Below are positions 9,051 to 19,303 of a DNA stretch of 64,000 bases, piece after piece. The position numbers were made by a program, and so were the translations under genes. The notes under the pieces were generated by a model that saw only the letters and a program-made list of their open reading frames with translations, searched no databases and had not been told where the DNA came from. Source of the stretch: Candidatus Micropelagos thuwalensis (GTDB taxonomy: Bacteria > Pseudomonadota > Alphaproteobacteria > RS24); the NCBI RefSeq assembly GCF_000469155.1, contig NZ_AWXE01000004.1, positions 620,001 to 684,000 of the forward strand, read 5' to 3'. The first letter of the stretch is position 1; each line of letters begins with the position of its first letter.

Positions 9051-10219
9051 ACGCGTCAATAGCAGACTCTCTCGGTGTTTATGTCCACTGGCCGTTTTGC
9101 CTGTCAATTTGCCCCTATTGTGATTTCAATGTTCACGTATTTAAAAATGTTGATCAGGATAGCTGGCTGAAAGCCTATGCAGCTGAAATCCAACACCTTG
9201 GTAATCTGACGGATTATGCGCACCCCGTGACGAGTGTATTTTTCGGTGGCGGCACGCCGTCACTGGTGCGTCCGGATATTCTTGAAGGCGTTTTAAACGA
9301 AATCGCTTCCGTTTGGGGGCTGGCCCAAAATGCAGAAATATCGCTTGAGGCTAATCCTGTTGGGTTGGACAGGCCATTGCTTGAGGATCTAAAGCGGGCC
9401 GGCATTACGCGTTTTTCCATGGGTGTGCAATCGCTGGATGACGAGGCTCTTTCATTTCTTGGGCGCACTCATAATGCGGCTGACGCCATTTCTGCTTTCG
9501 CCTTGGCGCGGGATCTTTTTGAGTACACATCCCTAGATTTGATTTATTCCCGTCCTGATCAAACGGTTGCCGCTTGGGCGGCGGAGTTGACAACGGCGCT
9601 CGCTTTGGCACCTGATCATCTGTCGGCCTATCAGCTGACGATTGAGCAAGGCACAAATTTCGGCAAGTTACATCAGGCGGGGCGACTGACCTTGCCGGAT
9701 GAAGACGTCCAAATTGGGCTATATGATATCACCCAATCGCTCTGCCATGATGTGGGGTTGGTGACTTACGAAGTTTCAAATCATGCCCGCCCAGGTCATG
9801 AGTCTCGTCATAATATACAATGCTGGCAGGGGGCGCCCTATATTGGCATCGGACCCGGTGCACATGGTCGCATTGATATTGGGGGTCAACGCCATGCTTC
9901 CATCGGTATTAAACAACCTGCAGCATGGCTCGCATCCACATCAGACATTTCCGTTGGTCACGGTCTCGCCTCACTTGAGTGCTTGTCGAATGAAGAGGTT
10001 TTTGAAGAACGCCTGATGTTCGGTTTGCGCCTTGTTGATGGCGTGTCTTTTTCAGATATTTTTAAAAATACCACAGCACCGGATGGCGCGTTAGGCCCCG
10101 CAAAAATTGATTTTCTTGTCGGCGCAGGCTTATTGGAGGATCGGCGAGACAGGCTCGTCGCCACCCGCAGCGGGCGTCTTGTCCTCGACAGGCTGGTCGC
10201 TGAATTGTTGATCGCCTGA
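9035..10219 (+). CDS. hemW: Radical SAM heme chaperone HemW
   Basis: HemN-like radical SAM protein; HemW proteins bind heme and deliver it to apo-proteins rather than oxidising coproporphyrinogen. The 394-residue product has the cluster motif CLSICPYC (Cys22, Cys26, Cys29), the SAM-binding FFGGGTPSL and the SPASM-free C-terminal HemN domain. The usual HNxxYW motif reads HNIQCW here, with Cys replacing Tyr. It overlaps rdgB by 16 bases and its 3' end overlaps the convergent lipoprotein gene by 90 bases. Confidence 0.93.
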   Translation: MSERLDASIADSLGVYVHWPFCLSICPYCDFNVHVFKNVDQDSWLKAYAAEIQHLGNLTDYAHPVTSVFFGGGTPSLVRPDILEGVLNEIASVWGLAQNAEISLEANPVGLDRPLLEDLKRAGITRFSMGVQSLDDEALSFLGRTHNAADAISAFALARDLFEYTSLDLIYSRPDQTVAAWAAELTTALALAPDHLSAYQLTIEQGTNFGKLHQAGRLTLPDEDVQIGLYDITQSLCHDVGLVTYEVSNHARPGHESRHNIQCWQGAPYIGIGPGAHGRIDIGGQRHASIGIKQPAAWLASTSDISVGHGLASLECLSNEEVFEERLMFGLRLVDGVSFSDIFKNTTAPDGALGPAKIDFLVGAGLLEDRRDRLVATRSGRLVLDRLVAELLIA

Positions 10220-11791
10220 GTCCAGAAATAAAACTCCGTCTTCTGTCTTTATTTCTGTTGGTGTTTCCAAATCATCAGACAGGAACAGCGCATTGAAATT
10301 TAACTTAGCGCGGTCAATTTGGACAAAACTATCAGGCGCTTGCGTCACGATTTTATTTTTTCGCCGCCTCACTTCAAGCACGGCTAGGCCCCGCTCATTG
10401 AGCCCATCTTCATTAAGGCGGAAAATGCCGTCAATACCTAAAAATCCGTCGGCATTTGTCATCGCTGTATCGTTAAAGGGGTTGTCCGGATTTATGACAG
10501 AAAGCGCGGCAGTCAGGCTAACGGCATCATAGGCAAGGCTGGCAATACGACGCGGCTTCTGTCCGTATACTTTTTTGTAGCGGCCTGAAAATGCTTTCCA
10601 GCCCCCAGGGTCAGGTGCGGCATACCAGCCGCCAACAAGTGGCGGCTCTTGGCCAAGTTGAGGGTCATCCCACAGGCCGGTTCCTAAAAATTTAACTTCA
10701 CGCGGATCCACATCAAAATAAGGGAGTAAAGGTGCAAGACTTCTTAGTTTCACACCACCTTCTGGCAGAATAACCGCATCAAAGGGTAGCTCGCCGAAAG
10801 TCTCGCGACGCTCAAGTTCTTGTATCTGGGCAAAAAGTTCGGGCGCTTTCTCCGCTAGCGCCTTTTCAAATTCTTCCTCTTCCGTGTTGGGCAGTAAGAG
10901 GCGTGCCTCCTCCATAAGCCGCGCCATTTCTTCTTCCTTGGCGAGTTTTCGGTCATCATATTGGGCAAGCTTTTGAACCGGGTCGAACATGGATTGCGCT
11001 TCTTCTTGATAATATTCCACTTGTACCAACTCACCACCATAGCGCGTGACCGTCGGCTCTAATGCCGCCGCGATTCTTTGGCCGTAAGGTGTTTCTGGAA
11101 TGAGTGCTGCGAAACGCTCTTTTCCTTCAAGTCTAGCCGTTTCGATTATTCTTTCTAGATTTTGCTCTGGCAAAAACCCGATAAGCCAGACGCCCTGATG
11201 AGCTACAGAGCGGTCATTGGAAAAAGCAATTAACGGTATATTTGCGGATTTGGCGATTGGGGTTACGGCACGAACGGAGTCAGCAAAGACAGGGCCGATA
11301 ATAATCTGAACGCCCTCATTAAGTGCTGCGCGTGCGGCTCTTACCGCTCCCTTTTTTGTGCCATTTGTGGGCTTCACAATAAGCGTTATTTCAGGGCGGT
11401 TAACATCAAAAACCGCCAACTGTGCCGCATTAAAAAGATCGGTAGCAACCTCATTTACGGTTTCATTGCCTGACTCGAAGGGGAGCAACAGCCCGACGCG
11501 TATCCGCCCATCATTTATGACCTGGGTGCGGCTCTCTTTCGGGAGGGTGTCGGACCGACTTTCAAATGCTGTCGGTTGATTGCTGGTTTCAGGCAAAGCG
11601 CGCAAAAAAGCTTTAGTGTTTTCAACGATGCGATAGTCCAAGGGGCTGGCTGGCGCTTTTTTGCCCGGCATTTCATAAATAGTGCCTTGAGTTACAGAGC
11701 CGCGCACTTTTGACCCACTTATACCAGTTTCGCTTGCACAGCCCGCAATAAGGCCAGTCAGCACCAGTGCCATAAGGGTATTTTTTTTCAT
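10130..11791 (-). CDS. LppC/LpoA-like penicillin-binding protein activator lipoprotein
   Basis: Outer-membrane lipoprotein of the LppC family (in gammaproteobacteria LpoA activates PBP1A). From the ATG at 11791 it begins with a short signal peptide and the lipobox LIAGC. It then has a periplasmic-binding-protein-like fold (IRVGLLLPFESGN..., GPVFADSVRAVTPIA) with a Glu-rich helical insertion around residues 265-310 and a disordered acidic tail. Upstream in-frame starts (up to 11824) are possible. It is divergent from rsmI, as lpoA is in E. coli, and its last 90 bases are antisense to hemW. Confidence 0.88.
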   Translation of the reverse strand: MKKNTLMALVLTGLIAGCASETGISGSKVRGSVTQGTIYEMPGKKAPASPLDYRIVENTKAFLRALPETSNQPTAFESRSDTLPKESRTQVINDGRIRVGLLLPFESGNETVNEVATDLFNAAQLAVFDVNRPEITLIVKPTNGTKKGAVRAARAALNEGVQIIIGPVFADSVRAVTPIAKSANIPLIAFSNDRSVAHQGVWLIGFLPEQNLERIIETARLEGKERFAALIPETPYGQRIAAALEPTVTRYGGELVQVEYYQEEAQSMFDPVQKLAQYDDRKLAKEEEMARLMEEARLLLPNTEEEEFEKALAEKAPELFAQIQELERRETFGELPFDAVILPEGGVKLRSLAPLLPYFDVDPREVKFLGTGLWDDPQLGQEPPLVGGWYAAPDPGGWKAFSGRYKKVYGQKPRRIASLAYDAVSLTAALSVINPDNPFNDTAMTNADGFLGIDGIFRLNEDGLNERGLAVLEVRRRKNKIVTQAPDSFVQIDRAKLNFNALFLSDDLETPTEIKTEDGVLFLDSGDQQFSDQPVEDKTPAAGGDEPVSPILQ

Positions 11792-11969
11792 TTCGGCGTA
11801 TCTCATCAACATCACTTTACTCATGTTAACAGGTTTAGATATAAATTATGTCCGGAGTATGGCTTTAACATATTCCCGAACTGGCTGAAATACCTATGCT
11901 TGGGAAGCTTGAGGCCCACCTTAAGGGATAGGCTCTTGCCATTTGGGGCGAATAAGGCAAAGTCATATC

Positions 11970-12857
11970 ATGACTGACCATACTGTCTCAAAGCCAATGA
12001 CGCATGCCAAGGGCGGCCTAAAGAGTGGGCTTTATGTTGTTGCTACGCCTATAGGCAATGCCATGGACATTACTCTGCGTGCGCTGGACGTTCTGATGCA
12101 GGCAGATAAAGTCTATTGCGAAGATACGCGCATCACTAAAAAATTATTTTCCTTGCACGGTATTCAACGCAAGCCAGATAGCTATCACGAGCATTCATCA
12201 GATCATGTCCGGGCAGAGATTTTGTATCACCTTGAAAATGGCCTCACTGTTGCGTTGGTCAGTGATGCCGGAACACCGCTGATTTCAGATCCGGGTTATC
12301 GTTTAGTGAAAGAGGTGCGTGATGCGGGGCAAGAGGTTTTTTCAGTGCCTGGTGCTTCCAGTCCGATTGCGGCTTTGAGTATTGCAGGTTTCCCGAGTGA
12401 CCGGTTTTTATTTGCTGGATTCCTGCCAACTAAATCTGCGGCACGGCAAACTGCTCTGGGAGAATTAGTCGACATTCCGGTCACACTTGTTTTGTTCGAA
12501 AGCCCGAAAAGGCTGACGGGACTATTGAAAGATATTGATGCTGTAATGCCTAATCGCGAAGCCGCGATCTGCCGCGAAATGACCAAAGCGTATGAGGAGG
12601 TTCTTGTCGGGGCGCCAGCAGAATTGATCGAAACCCTTGATGCCAATGCCTCTGCGCGTGGGGAAGTTGTGGTTCTTATTCATCCGCCCGCTGCGCGCGA
12701 AAGAATGTCCGAGGCAGATGTGCGGGAGAGTCTCAGGGTCGCCTTGCAAAGCCAACCCTTAAAAACGGCCGCCGCGCGGGTTGCTGCGCTTTCCGGGTGG
12801 TCAAAGCGAGATGTCTATCAATTAGCGTTGACGTTTTCAGAAAATGTAGATGAATGA
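11970..12857 (+). CDS. rsmI: 16S rRNA (cytidine1402-2'-O)-methyltransferase
   Basis: 2'-O-methylates C1402 of 16S rRNA near the decoding centre. The 295-residue protein has LYVVATPIGNAMDITLRAL, EDTRITKKL, SDAGTPLISDPGYRLV and PGASSPIAALSIAGFPSDRFLFAGFLP, all typical of the RsmI tetrapyrrole-methylase fold, and the small C-terminal domain. The ATG at 11970 is preferred to an in-frame TTG at 11943. It overlaps yraN by four bases (ATGA), so the two are co-translated. Confidence 0.97.
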   Translation: MTDHTVSKPMTHAKGGLKSGLYVVATPIGNAMDITLRALDVLMQADKVYCEDTRITKKLFSLHGIQRKPDSYHEHSSDHVRAEILYHLENGLTVALVSDAGTPLISDPGYRLVKEVRDAGQEVFSVPGASSPIAALSIAGFPSDRFLFAGFLPTKSAARQTALGELVDIPVTLVLFESPKRLTGLLKDIDAVMPNREAAICREMTKAYEEVLVGAPAELIETLDANASARGEVVVLIHPPAARERMSEADVRESLRVALQSQPLKTAAARVAALSGWSKRDVYQLALTFSENVDE

Positions 12858-13237
12858 TTTTTACAGAAAAGAAAAAGCTACAAAACAAAAAAATTCAGGC
12901 ATACAGACGGGGTATACGTGCTGAGATTGTTGCCGGGCTTTATTTGTCGGTAACGGGTTGGCGCGTTTTGGTGTGGCGTTGGAAATGTCCGTTGGGGGAA
13001 ATTGATTTGGTTGCCAAAAGAGGAAAAATCATTTCCTTTATCGAAGTGAAGGCGCGCCGGAACGAGCAGGCGGCGATTGACTCGATAACAGCGCATCAAT
13101 GGCGACGGATTTCAAATGCTGCAGATTTATTTATGGCACGGCATGGGCAATACGCTGATTGCTCATGGCGTTTTGATGCGATTATTATTGTTCCGAGGAA
13201 ATGGCCAAGGCGATTTAAAAATATGTGGCTCGACTAG
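12854..13237 (+). CDS. yraN: UPF0102 family endonuclease-fold protein YraN
   Basis: A 127-residue member of the YraN (UPF0102) family, related to Holliday-junction-resolvase-like nucleases but with no settled function. The nuclease-fold motif is visible: RGIRAEIVAGLYL, then PLGEIDLVAKRGKIISFIEVKAR, giving the E...GEIDLV...FIEVKxR acid/lysine pattern. It sits in the conserved rsmI-yraN block next to the lpoA-like gene, the same neighbourhood as in E. coli. Confidence 0.93.
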   Translation: MIFTEKKKLQNKKIQAYRRGIRAEIVAGLYLSVTGWRVLVWRWKCPLGEIDLVAKRGKIISFIEVKARRNEQAAIDSITAHQWRRISNAADLFMARHGQYADCSWRFDAIIIVPRKWPRRFKNMWLD

Positions 13238-13240
13238 TAT

Positions 13241-13933
13241 ATGGGTTTTGTAAATAGTAAAAAAATGGAAACATTGAAGCATCGAATTAATCGGCATGCT
13301 TTAGTTGTTTGGTCGGCCTTATTGCCAGCTTTGGTGTCCCTTGGCTGCACAGTGCCAAGTACGATAGTTGGTGGCATGTCAGCTGTCGGGTCGGCGGCGT
13401 TGAGTGCGCCTGGTTTTGAAAGGCGGGTGGATGATGCCGGCCTCATGGTTGCGCTGAACCGCGCGCTTCTTCAAGAAGACGATACACTTCTGCTTAAAAT
13501 CAAAATTGATGCTTTGGCAGGGCGGTTGATGCTGACGGGTACGGTGCAAGACGAAGCGGCTCAAAAAACCTTGCAGAAGATTGTTGGTGAAACAGATGGC
13601 ATTCGGCAGGTTTTTGATTATGTACAGGTCAGTGAGGCGCGCAGTTTTTCAAAAGTGGCACGCGATGGTCTTATCAGTGCCCGCCTGCGAACTGCTATGA
13701 TGACTGACCAAGCCATCTCAGCGGTGAATTTCATCATCAGAACCCACAGAGGTGTGGTATATATTCTGGGTATTGCGCCAACGGAAGAAGAGGCGATACG
13801 TGTCGTTAATCATGCCCGAACAATATCTGGTGTGGTTGAGGTTAAGCTTGAGTTTGAAACAGTGGATGAAATGATGCTGGCATTTGCCGCCGCAGAAGAG
13901 CTCAGTAATGCAGAGGCATCACACGAGAGATAA
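13241..13933 (+). CDS. BON-domain protein, DolP(YraP)-like lipoprotein
   Basis: A 230-residue envelope protein with a hydrophobic signal segment (about residues 20-35) ending in LVSLGC, a loose lipobox. Two BON domains follow (about 65-130 and 140-205): the first has LKIKIDALAGRLMLTGTV, the second AVNFIIRTHRGVVYILGIA. In E. coli the dual-BON lipoprotein DolP lies in the same cluster (rsmI, lpoA, yraN, dolP) and supports outer-membrane integrity; the same role is inferred here from order and domain layout. It starts 3 bases after the yraN stop. Confidence 0.82.
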   Translation: MGFVNSKKMETLKHRINRHALVVWSALLPALVSLGCTVPSTIVGGMSAVGSAALSAPGFERRVDDAGLMVALNRALLQEDDTLLLKIKIDALAGRLMLTGTVQDEAAQKTLQKIVGETDGIRQVFDYVQVSEARSFSKVARDGLISARLRTAMMTDQAISAVNFIIRTHRGVVYILGIAPTEEEAIRVVNHARTISGVVEVKLEFETVDEMMLAFAAAEELSNAEASHER

Positions 13934-13947
13934 TCCGGATAAATGAA

Positions 13948-14892
13948 ATGGTTTTAAAAGTCGCAATTCAAATGGATCCCATCGAGTCGATTGATGTAGG
14001 CGGCGACAGTACTTTTGCCCTTGGCTTAGAGGCGCAAAAGCGGGGTTTTGAACTTTATTATTACTTGCCTGAAAATATGAGTCTGCGGGATGGTGCGGTT
14101 ACAGCGCGCATTCGTTCCTTGGCTCTCAAGGACAAAGGCGAAGATTATTTCTCTGCAGGGCCGGAAGAGGTGCGCCATCTGACGGATATGGATGTTGTGT
14201 TGATGCGGCAGGATCCGCCTTTTGACATGGCTTATATTTCCGCCACACATATGCTAGAGCAAATTTGTGACCATACGCTGGTGGTCAACAATCCTGTTGC
14301 TGTGCGGAACGGGCCGGAGAAAATCCTGCCAGTTCTGTTTCCCTCGCTTCAGCCGCCGACTTTATTGACGCGAGATTCGAATGCGCTGGAAGACTTTAGA
14401 GAAGAGTTTGGCGATATCATTCTCAAGCCCGTTTACGGCAATGGTGGCGCCGGGGTTTTCAGGGTTACAGAGCAAGATGAAAATTTTTCTGCCTTGGTAG
14501 AAATGTTCATGGTCTCCAACCGCGAGCCGATAGTTGCCCAGCAATATTTGCCCGATGTGCGGCAAGGCGATAAGCGTGTCATTCTTGTTGAGGGTGAGGC
14601 GGTGGCGTCGGTGAACCGCATTCCACAGCCAGGTGAGGCGCGGGCAAATGTTCATGTCGGCGGTCGCCCGGAGGCCTCTGAATTATCTGATAGGGATTTT
14701 GAAATTGCTAAAACTATCGGGAGTTATTTGAAGGATAATGGGATTGTTTTTGCTGGCATTGATGTGATTGGTGATTATCTCACAGAGATCAATGTAACGT
14801 CTCCGACCTGCATTCGCGAAATCGCAGAATTTGGAGGGCCTGACGTTGCCAAGCTCATTTGGGATGCGATAGAGGTTCGGTTGAAGCGTTAA
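13948..14892 (+). CDS. gshB: Glutathione synthetase
   Basis: ATP-dependent ligation of gamma-glutamylcysteine and glycine. The 314-residue protein follows the bacterial GshB pattern: N-terminal VAIQMDPIESIDVGGDSTFAL, MRQDPPFDMAYI, then an ATP-grasp domain with LKPVYGNGGAGVFRV, QQYLPDVRQGDKRVILVEG and a C-terminal FAGIDVIGDYLTEINVTSPT metal-binding segment. It begins 14 bases after the BON gene. A weak stem-loop with a T-run spans its stop codon. Confidence 0.97.
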   Translation: MVLKVAIQMDPIESIDVGGDSTFALGLEAQKRGFELYYYLPENMSLRDGAVTARIRSLALKDKGEDYFSAGPEEVRHLTDMDVVLMRQDPPFDMAYISATHMLEQICDHTLVVNNPVAVRNGPEKILPVLFPSLQPPTLLTRDSNALEDFREEFGDIILKPVYGNGGAGVFRVTEQDENFSALVEMFMVSNREPIVAQQYLPDVRQGDKRVILVEGEAVASVNRIPQPGEARANVHVGGRPEASELSDRDFEIAKTIGSYLKDNGIVFAGIDVIGDYLTEINVTSPTCIREIAEFGGPDVAKLIWDAIEVRLKR

Positions 14893-14902
14893 AGCTTCTT
14901 TT
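14883..14902 (+). terminator. Possible weak terminator at the gshB stop
   Basis: A 5-bp stem GAAGC (14883-14887) and GCTTC (14894-14898) with a six-base loop containing the gshB stop, followed by TTTT. The stem is short, so termination may be partial. It lies just where the convergent 94-residue ORF ends. Confidence 0.35.
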
Positions 14903-15185
14903 AAACAGCCTTATCGAGTTGCTCCGGGGTGTATTTTTTGTAGTTTTCTTGTTTTTCAAGGGCATCAACGGCAATAATTCTGGTGCCGCCGCTTTTTGTA
15001 TCATGCAATTCTGCATGAGGATAACCGCTGAAATTATTAATACGGACAACTGTCCATAGATTCTGAAAGTTGGAAATTTCAAAATCTTTAGACAACCCCA
15101 TCATGGACAGGATTTTTTTCTTGTTGTGAAAATATTCGACAAAAACATCGCCGATTTTTACTTCTATGCGTTTCTGGTTAAACAT
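14901..15185 (-). CDS. Hypothetical protein, 94 residues
   Basis: I do not recognise the family. The ORF encodes a small soluble protein without signal peptide or membrane segment. Its N-terminal half is basic and aromatic (FVEYFHNKKKILSMMG), its middle is WTVVRINNFSGYPHAELHDTKSGGTR, and its C-terminus is charged and helical. It fills the space between gshB and comM, convergent with gshB. Base composition is more AT-rich than its neighbours and the ribosome binding site is weak (GAG about 8 bases before ATG). The 161 bases upstream to comM are AT-rich with no other gene seen. Confidence 0.6.
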   Translation of the reverse strand: MFNQKRIEVKIGDVFVEYFHNKKKILSMMGLSKDFEISNFQNLWTVVRINNFSGYPHAELHDTKSGGTRIIAVDALEKQENYKKYTPEQLDKAV

Positions 15186-15346
15186 AACAAAAGCTCAACT
15201 TTGCAACAAAAACAGACAATTAATACTACATAAAAAAGCGCTAATAAACAAAAAATTTCTGCTTGGTCGATTATAATCTCAATTATTTTGTAAGTGTATC
15301 TATCTTGTTTTCCCTTTAAATCGGTCCGGCCCAATAAAGAAGAATA

Positions 15347-16846
15347 ATGGTCGCACGTATCAATACACTAGCCTTTCAAGGCATGAATGCTGTTAAGGTG
15401 GATGTGCAAGTACACCTCTCCCCTGGCAAGATGGTTTTTAACACTGTGGGATTGCCTGATAAAGCAATCGGTGAAAGCCGTGAGCGGGTAAGAAGTGCGC
15501 TTTCTGCAATAGGATTGGGCTTGCCGCCGGAACGCATTACCGTCAATCTTGCGCCGGCTGATTTGCCAAAAGAAGGCAGTCATTATGATTTACCCATTGC
15601 GTTGGGGTTAATGGTCGCGATGGGTGCGTTACCTGCAGAAGCTGTAGATGGGTTTGTTGCTATAGGCGAACTGTCCTTGGATGGGCGCATTGGCGGGGTC
15701 CCGGGCGCACTTCCCGCTGCAATGGCTGCGATGTCGTGGGGGCTGTGTCTCATCTGTCCCGCCGATTGTGGCCCGGAGGCTGCATGGTCGGGGTTGGGCG
15801 CGCCAGACAATCAGGGCATTATCGCAGCAGAGCATATTCTTCAACTGATTAGTCACCTGCGCGAGACACAAACTCTACCTCCGCCTGAGCCTCGTATTGA
15901 AACGGCACACGAAGACATGCCTGATATGTCGGATGTGCGGGGTCAACCGGAAGCAAGGCTTGCGCTAGAGGTCGCGGCGGCAGGCGGGCATAATCTTTTG
16001 CTTACTGGCCCTCCTGGTGCTGGAAAGTCCATGTTGGCCGCAAGGTTGCCGGGCATTTTACCACCGCTTCAGTCAAGGCAACGCCTTGAAGTAACGATGA
16101 TTAAGAGTCTCTCCTGTGGCGGGAGTGGGGTGAATATGGCAAGTCATAGGCCTTTTCGCGCACCTCATCATTCGGCAAGCATGGCGGCTTTAATTGGGGG
16201 TGGGCGTCAGGCCAAGCCGGGTGAGATTTCCCTTTCGCATAATGGTGTTTTGTTTCTGGATGAATTGCCTGAGTTTTCTCGCCAGACGCTTGATGTCTTG
16301 CGCCAGCCCATTGAAACCGGAGAAGTTGAGATTGCTCGCGCGGAAGCGCATATCACCCACCCTGCGAAATTTCAGCTTGTTGCAGCCATGAATCCCTGTC
16401 GCTGTGGTCACGCCAATGATCCAGAGCTTGCCTGTCGTCGAATTCCGCAATGTATAAACGAATACCTGGTCCGCCTGTCTGGGCCTTTGTTAGATAGGTT
16501 TGATATTCGCATTGAAGTACCGCCGGTATCGTCACGAGATATGTTGTCACCCGATAGCGGGGAGAGTAGCGCTGATATTGCCCGGCGAGTCGAACACGCT
16601 CAGAACATCCAGTTTAATCGCAATCAAGGTTGTTTGAATGCCAATCTGGATGGTGAGCTTTTGCGAGACCTCGCAAGGCCTGATGAGGAGGGGCAGGCGC
16701 TTATTGATAAAATCACCAATGAGGCCATAAGCTCCAAGCTGACGGCGCGAGGTTATATCCGCATTATAAGGGTTGCGCGGACGATAGCCGATTTGGACGG
16801 CTGTGAACATCTTGCCGCAAGACATGTTGCTTCAGCCATGGTATAG
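15347..16846 (+). CDS. comM: ComM/YifB family AAA+ ATPase (Mg-chelatase-like)
   Basis: Hexameric helicase-like ATPase; ComM in naturally competent bacteria promotes branch migration during integration of transformed DNA. The 499-residue protein has the N-terminal Lon-protease-like domain (ARINTLAFQGMNAVKVDVQVHLSPG), Walker A GPPGAGKSMLAARLPGILPPL, Walker B GVLFLDELPEFSR, a sensor region AAMNPCRCG with a cysteine cluster, and the C-terminal Mg-chelatase subdomain. Its presence does not by itself prove competence. It is convergent with maeB. Confidence 0.94.
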   Translation: MVARINTLAFQGMNAVKVDVQVHLSPGKMVFNTVGLPDKAIGESRERVRSALSAIGLGLPPERITVNLAPADLPKEGSHYDLPIALGLMVAMGALPAEAVDGFVAIGELSLDGRIGGVPGALPAAMAAMSWGLCLICPADCGPEAAWSGLGAPDNQGIIAAEHILQLISHLRETQTLPPPEPRIETAHEDMPDMSDVRGQPEARLALEVAAAGGHNLLLTGPPGAGKSMLAARLPGILPPLQSRQRLEVTMIKSLSCGGSGVNMASHRPFRAPHHSASMAALIGGGRQAKPGEISLSHNGVLFLDELPEFSRQTLDVLRQPIETGEVEIARAEAHITHPAKFQLVAAMNPCRCGHANDPELACRRIPQCINEYLVRLSGPLLDRFDIRIEVPPVSSRDMLSPDSGESSADIARRVEHAQNIQFNRNQGCLNANLDGELLRDLARPDEEGQALIDKITNEAISSKLTARGYIRIIRVARTIADLDGCEHLAARHVASAMV

Positions 16847-16883
16847 CGCGGCGTGACATCAGATGTAAAAGGGTGATGATTAT

Positions 16884-19145
16884 TTAAAAATCATAAGCCG
16901 CAATCGCTGCCATGTTGAGCAATTCGGAAGACGTACACCCGATGCGAACAATTTGAACCGGCTTGGACATTCCGATAAGCATTGGCCCAATCACCGTTGC
17001 GCCGCCGAGTTCACCCAACATTTTTGTCGAAATAGAAGCGGAGTGAATGGCAGGCATGACGAGCACATTGGCATTATCTTTGAGGCGGGAGAACGGATAC
17101 ATGCTCCGCACATCTTTATTAAGCGCCACATCAGCAGCCATTTCCCCATCAAATTCGAAATCAACGCAACGATGTTCCAAAATCTTGATGGCGTCGCGCA
17201 CATATCTTGATCTGTCGCCCTCTGGGTGACCGAAGGTAGAATAGGCGAGTAGGGCGACTCTTGGCTCATAACCGAGCGCGCGCGCAGTTTCAGCCGTTTG
17301 CTCTGTAATATCCGCCAGCTCTTCACCATTCGGCATGTCATGAACATTAGTGTCAGCAACAAGCACAGTCCGCCCACGCGTCAAAATCATAGAAACCCCT
17401 ATCATTCTTTTGCCGGGCAGCGGGTCAATCACTTTGGTGACTTGTTCAAGCACTATCGAATAATTGCGTGTTACGCCGGTAATCATCGCATCAGCATCGC
17501 CCAGTGCCAGCATGCAAGAGCCAAAAATATTTCGGTCATTGCTGACCATGCGCATCACATCCCTTTCAAGGAACCCTTTACGTTGTAAGCGATTATAGAG
17601 ATAAGCAGCATAGTCATTAACCCGTTCAGATTTACTGGTATTGGCGATTTCCAGATCATCTCTGTCGCCCAGTCCAATTGATTTCATGTTTTCGAGCACA
17701 ATTTCATCGCGCCCAATAAGAACAGGCTCGCCCAGACCGGCATCCTTATAGGCAATCGCTGCGCGGATAACTTGTTCTTGCTCGCCCTCAGCAAATATCA
17801 TGCGTTTAGGTTTCTGGCGGACTTTATTGAAAATAACTTGCAAGGAACCCGCTGCGGGATCGAGGCGCGCTGACAAACGATCTCGATAAGCATCCATATC
17901 CACAATCGGCTTTCTGGCAACGCCCGTTTCCATCGCGGCCATGGCCACAGCAGGCGGAATATCTCTAATAAGACGTGGGTCAAACGGCACCGGGATAATG
18001 TAATTCGGGCCAAAGCGCAGACGTTCATCATTATAAGCTGCAGCGACCTCATCGGGCACATCTTCCCGCGCTAATGCCGCTAAAGCCTCGGCACAAGCGA
18101 TTTTCATTTCTTCATTAATCGTTGTGGCTTGCACATCCAATGCGCCACGGAAGATATAGGGAAAGCCGAGCACATTATTTACCTGGTTTGGATAATCTGA
18201 CCGACCGGTGGCAACAATCGCATCAGGGCGAATTTCATGCGCCTCTTCGGGTGTGATTTCGGGGTCTGGGTTTGCCATGGCAAAAATTATCGGGTCTTTC
18301 GCCATTGATTTCAGCATCTCACCCGTCAGTGCGCCTTTTACCGAAAGCCCGATGAAAATATCTGCGCCTTGCATGGCCTCAGCGAGTGTCCGTGAGTCTG
18401 TTTTGACAGCATGGGCTGATTTCCATTGGTTCATGCCCTCTTCGCGCCCTGTAAAGATGACGCCTTTTGTGTCGCATAAAATCGCATTATCCGACGGTAA
18501 GCCCATCGCCTTTAATAGTTCCAGACAGGCAATACCCGCCGCGCCAGCGCCATTCATTACGACTTTTGTTTCTTTGATATCTCTTCCCGTGAGATGTAGG
18601 GCATTGATAAGCCCCGCAACGCAAATAATAGCTGTGCCGTGCTGATCGTCATGGAAGACGGGAATATCCATCTCCTCGCGCAGTTTTTGTTCAATAATGA
18701 AACAATCCGGCGCTTTGATATCTTCAAGGTTAATGCCGCCAAAGCTGGGGCCCATATAACGTACGGCATTGATAAATTGATCTGGGTCTTCGGTATCAAT
18801 TTCAAGGTCAATACTGTCAACATCAGCAAAACGCTTAAAAAGAACAGCCTTGCCTTCCATGACTGGTTTAGACGCGAGGGCGCCAAGATTGCCAAGTCCT
18901 AAAATAGCTGTACCGTTTGAGATAACAGCGACCATATTACCGCGGCTGGTTAAATCATAGGATGCGTCGGGATTATCTGAAATCGCGCGCACCGGAACCG
19001 CCACTCCCGGCGAATAAGCAAGAGACAAATCTCTCTGCGTCGCCATGGGTTTGGTCGGATTGATTTCAAGTTTGCCCGGCTTGCCGCGACTATGAAATCT
19101 CAGCGCCTCACGGTCACCTATATTTTTTTCAGTTGAATCATCCAT
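16884..19145 (-). CDS. maeB: NADP-type malic enzyme with phosphotransacetylase-like domain
   Basis: Decarboxylates malate to pyruvate. The 753-residue two-domain protein has an N-terminal malic enzyme (residues 1-430: [47 protein letters not shown]) and a C-terminal phosphotransacetylase-like domain (from about 435: [16 protein letters not shown]..., [23 protein letters not shown]), a regulatory domain in this class. It is divergent from mutS with a 158-base AT-rich spacer, a common alphaproteobacterial arrangement. Confidence 0.96.
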   Translation of the reverse strand: MDDSTEKNIGDREALRFHSRGKPGKLEINPTKPMATQRDLSLAYSPGVAVPVRAISDNPDASYDLTSRGNMVAVISNGTAILGLGNLGALASKPVMEGKAVLFKRFADVDSIDLEIDTEDPDQFINAVRYMGPSFGGINLEDIKAPDCFIIEQKLREEMDIPVFHDDQHGTAIICVAGLINALHLTGRDIKETKVVMNGAGAAGIACLELLKAMGLPSDNAILCDTKGVIFTGREEGMNQWKSAHAVKTDSRTLAEAMQGADIFIGLSVKGALTGEMLKSMAKDPIIFAMANPDPEITPEEAHEIRPDAIVATGRSDYPNQVNNVLGFPYIFRGALDVQATTINEEMKIACAEALAALAREDVPDEVAAAYNDERLRFGPNYIIPVPFDPRLIRDIPPAVAMAAMETGVARKPIVDMDAYRDRLSARLDPAAGSLQVIFNKVRQKPKRMIFAEGEQEQVIRAAIAYKDAGLGEPVLIGRDEIVLENMKSIGLGDRDDLEIANTSKSERVNDYAAYLYNRLQRKGFLERDVMRMVSNDRNIFGSCMLALGDADAMITGVTRNYSIVLEQVTKVIDPLPGKRMIGVSMILTRGRTVLVADTNVHDMPNGEELADITEQTAETARALGYEPRVALLAYSTFGHPEGDRSRYVRDAIKILEHRCVDFEFDGEMAADVALNKDVRSMYPFSRLKDNANVLVMPAIHSASISTKMLGELGGATVIGPMLIGMSKPVQIVRIGCTSSELLNMAAIAAYDF

Positions 19146-19303
19146 TGAACACCTACCTTGATGATGTTTACGGTGAAGTGCGATTTATCTCAAGCCCTGA
19201 GTTTATTTCATCTGAATGTAATTATTATTTTAACAGATATTTCCCAACAGTAATTTTCGATATCGCGTTTTCCATTGCGGTATGGCTCTGCTAAGATAGT
19301 GTC

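Noticed and set aside
8401-11950. Identical ten bases ATTTGGGGCG before rdgB (8401) and rsmI (11941)
   Set aside because: Only ten bases with no further similarity; most likely chance, partly due to a GGGG ribosome binding site.
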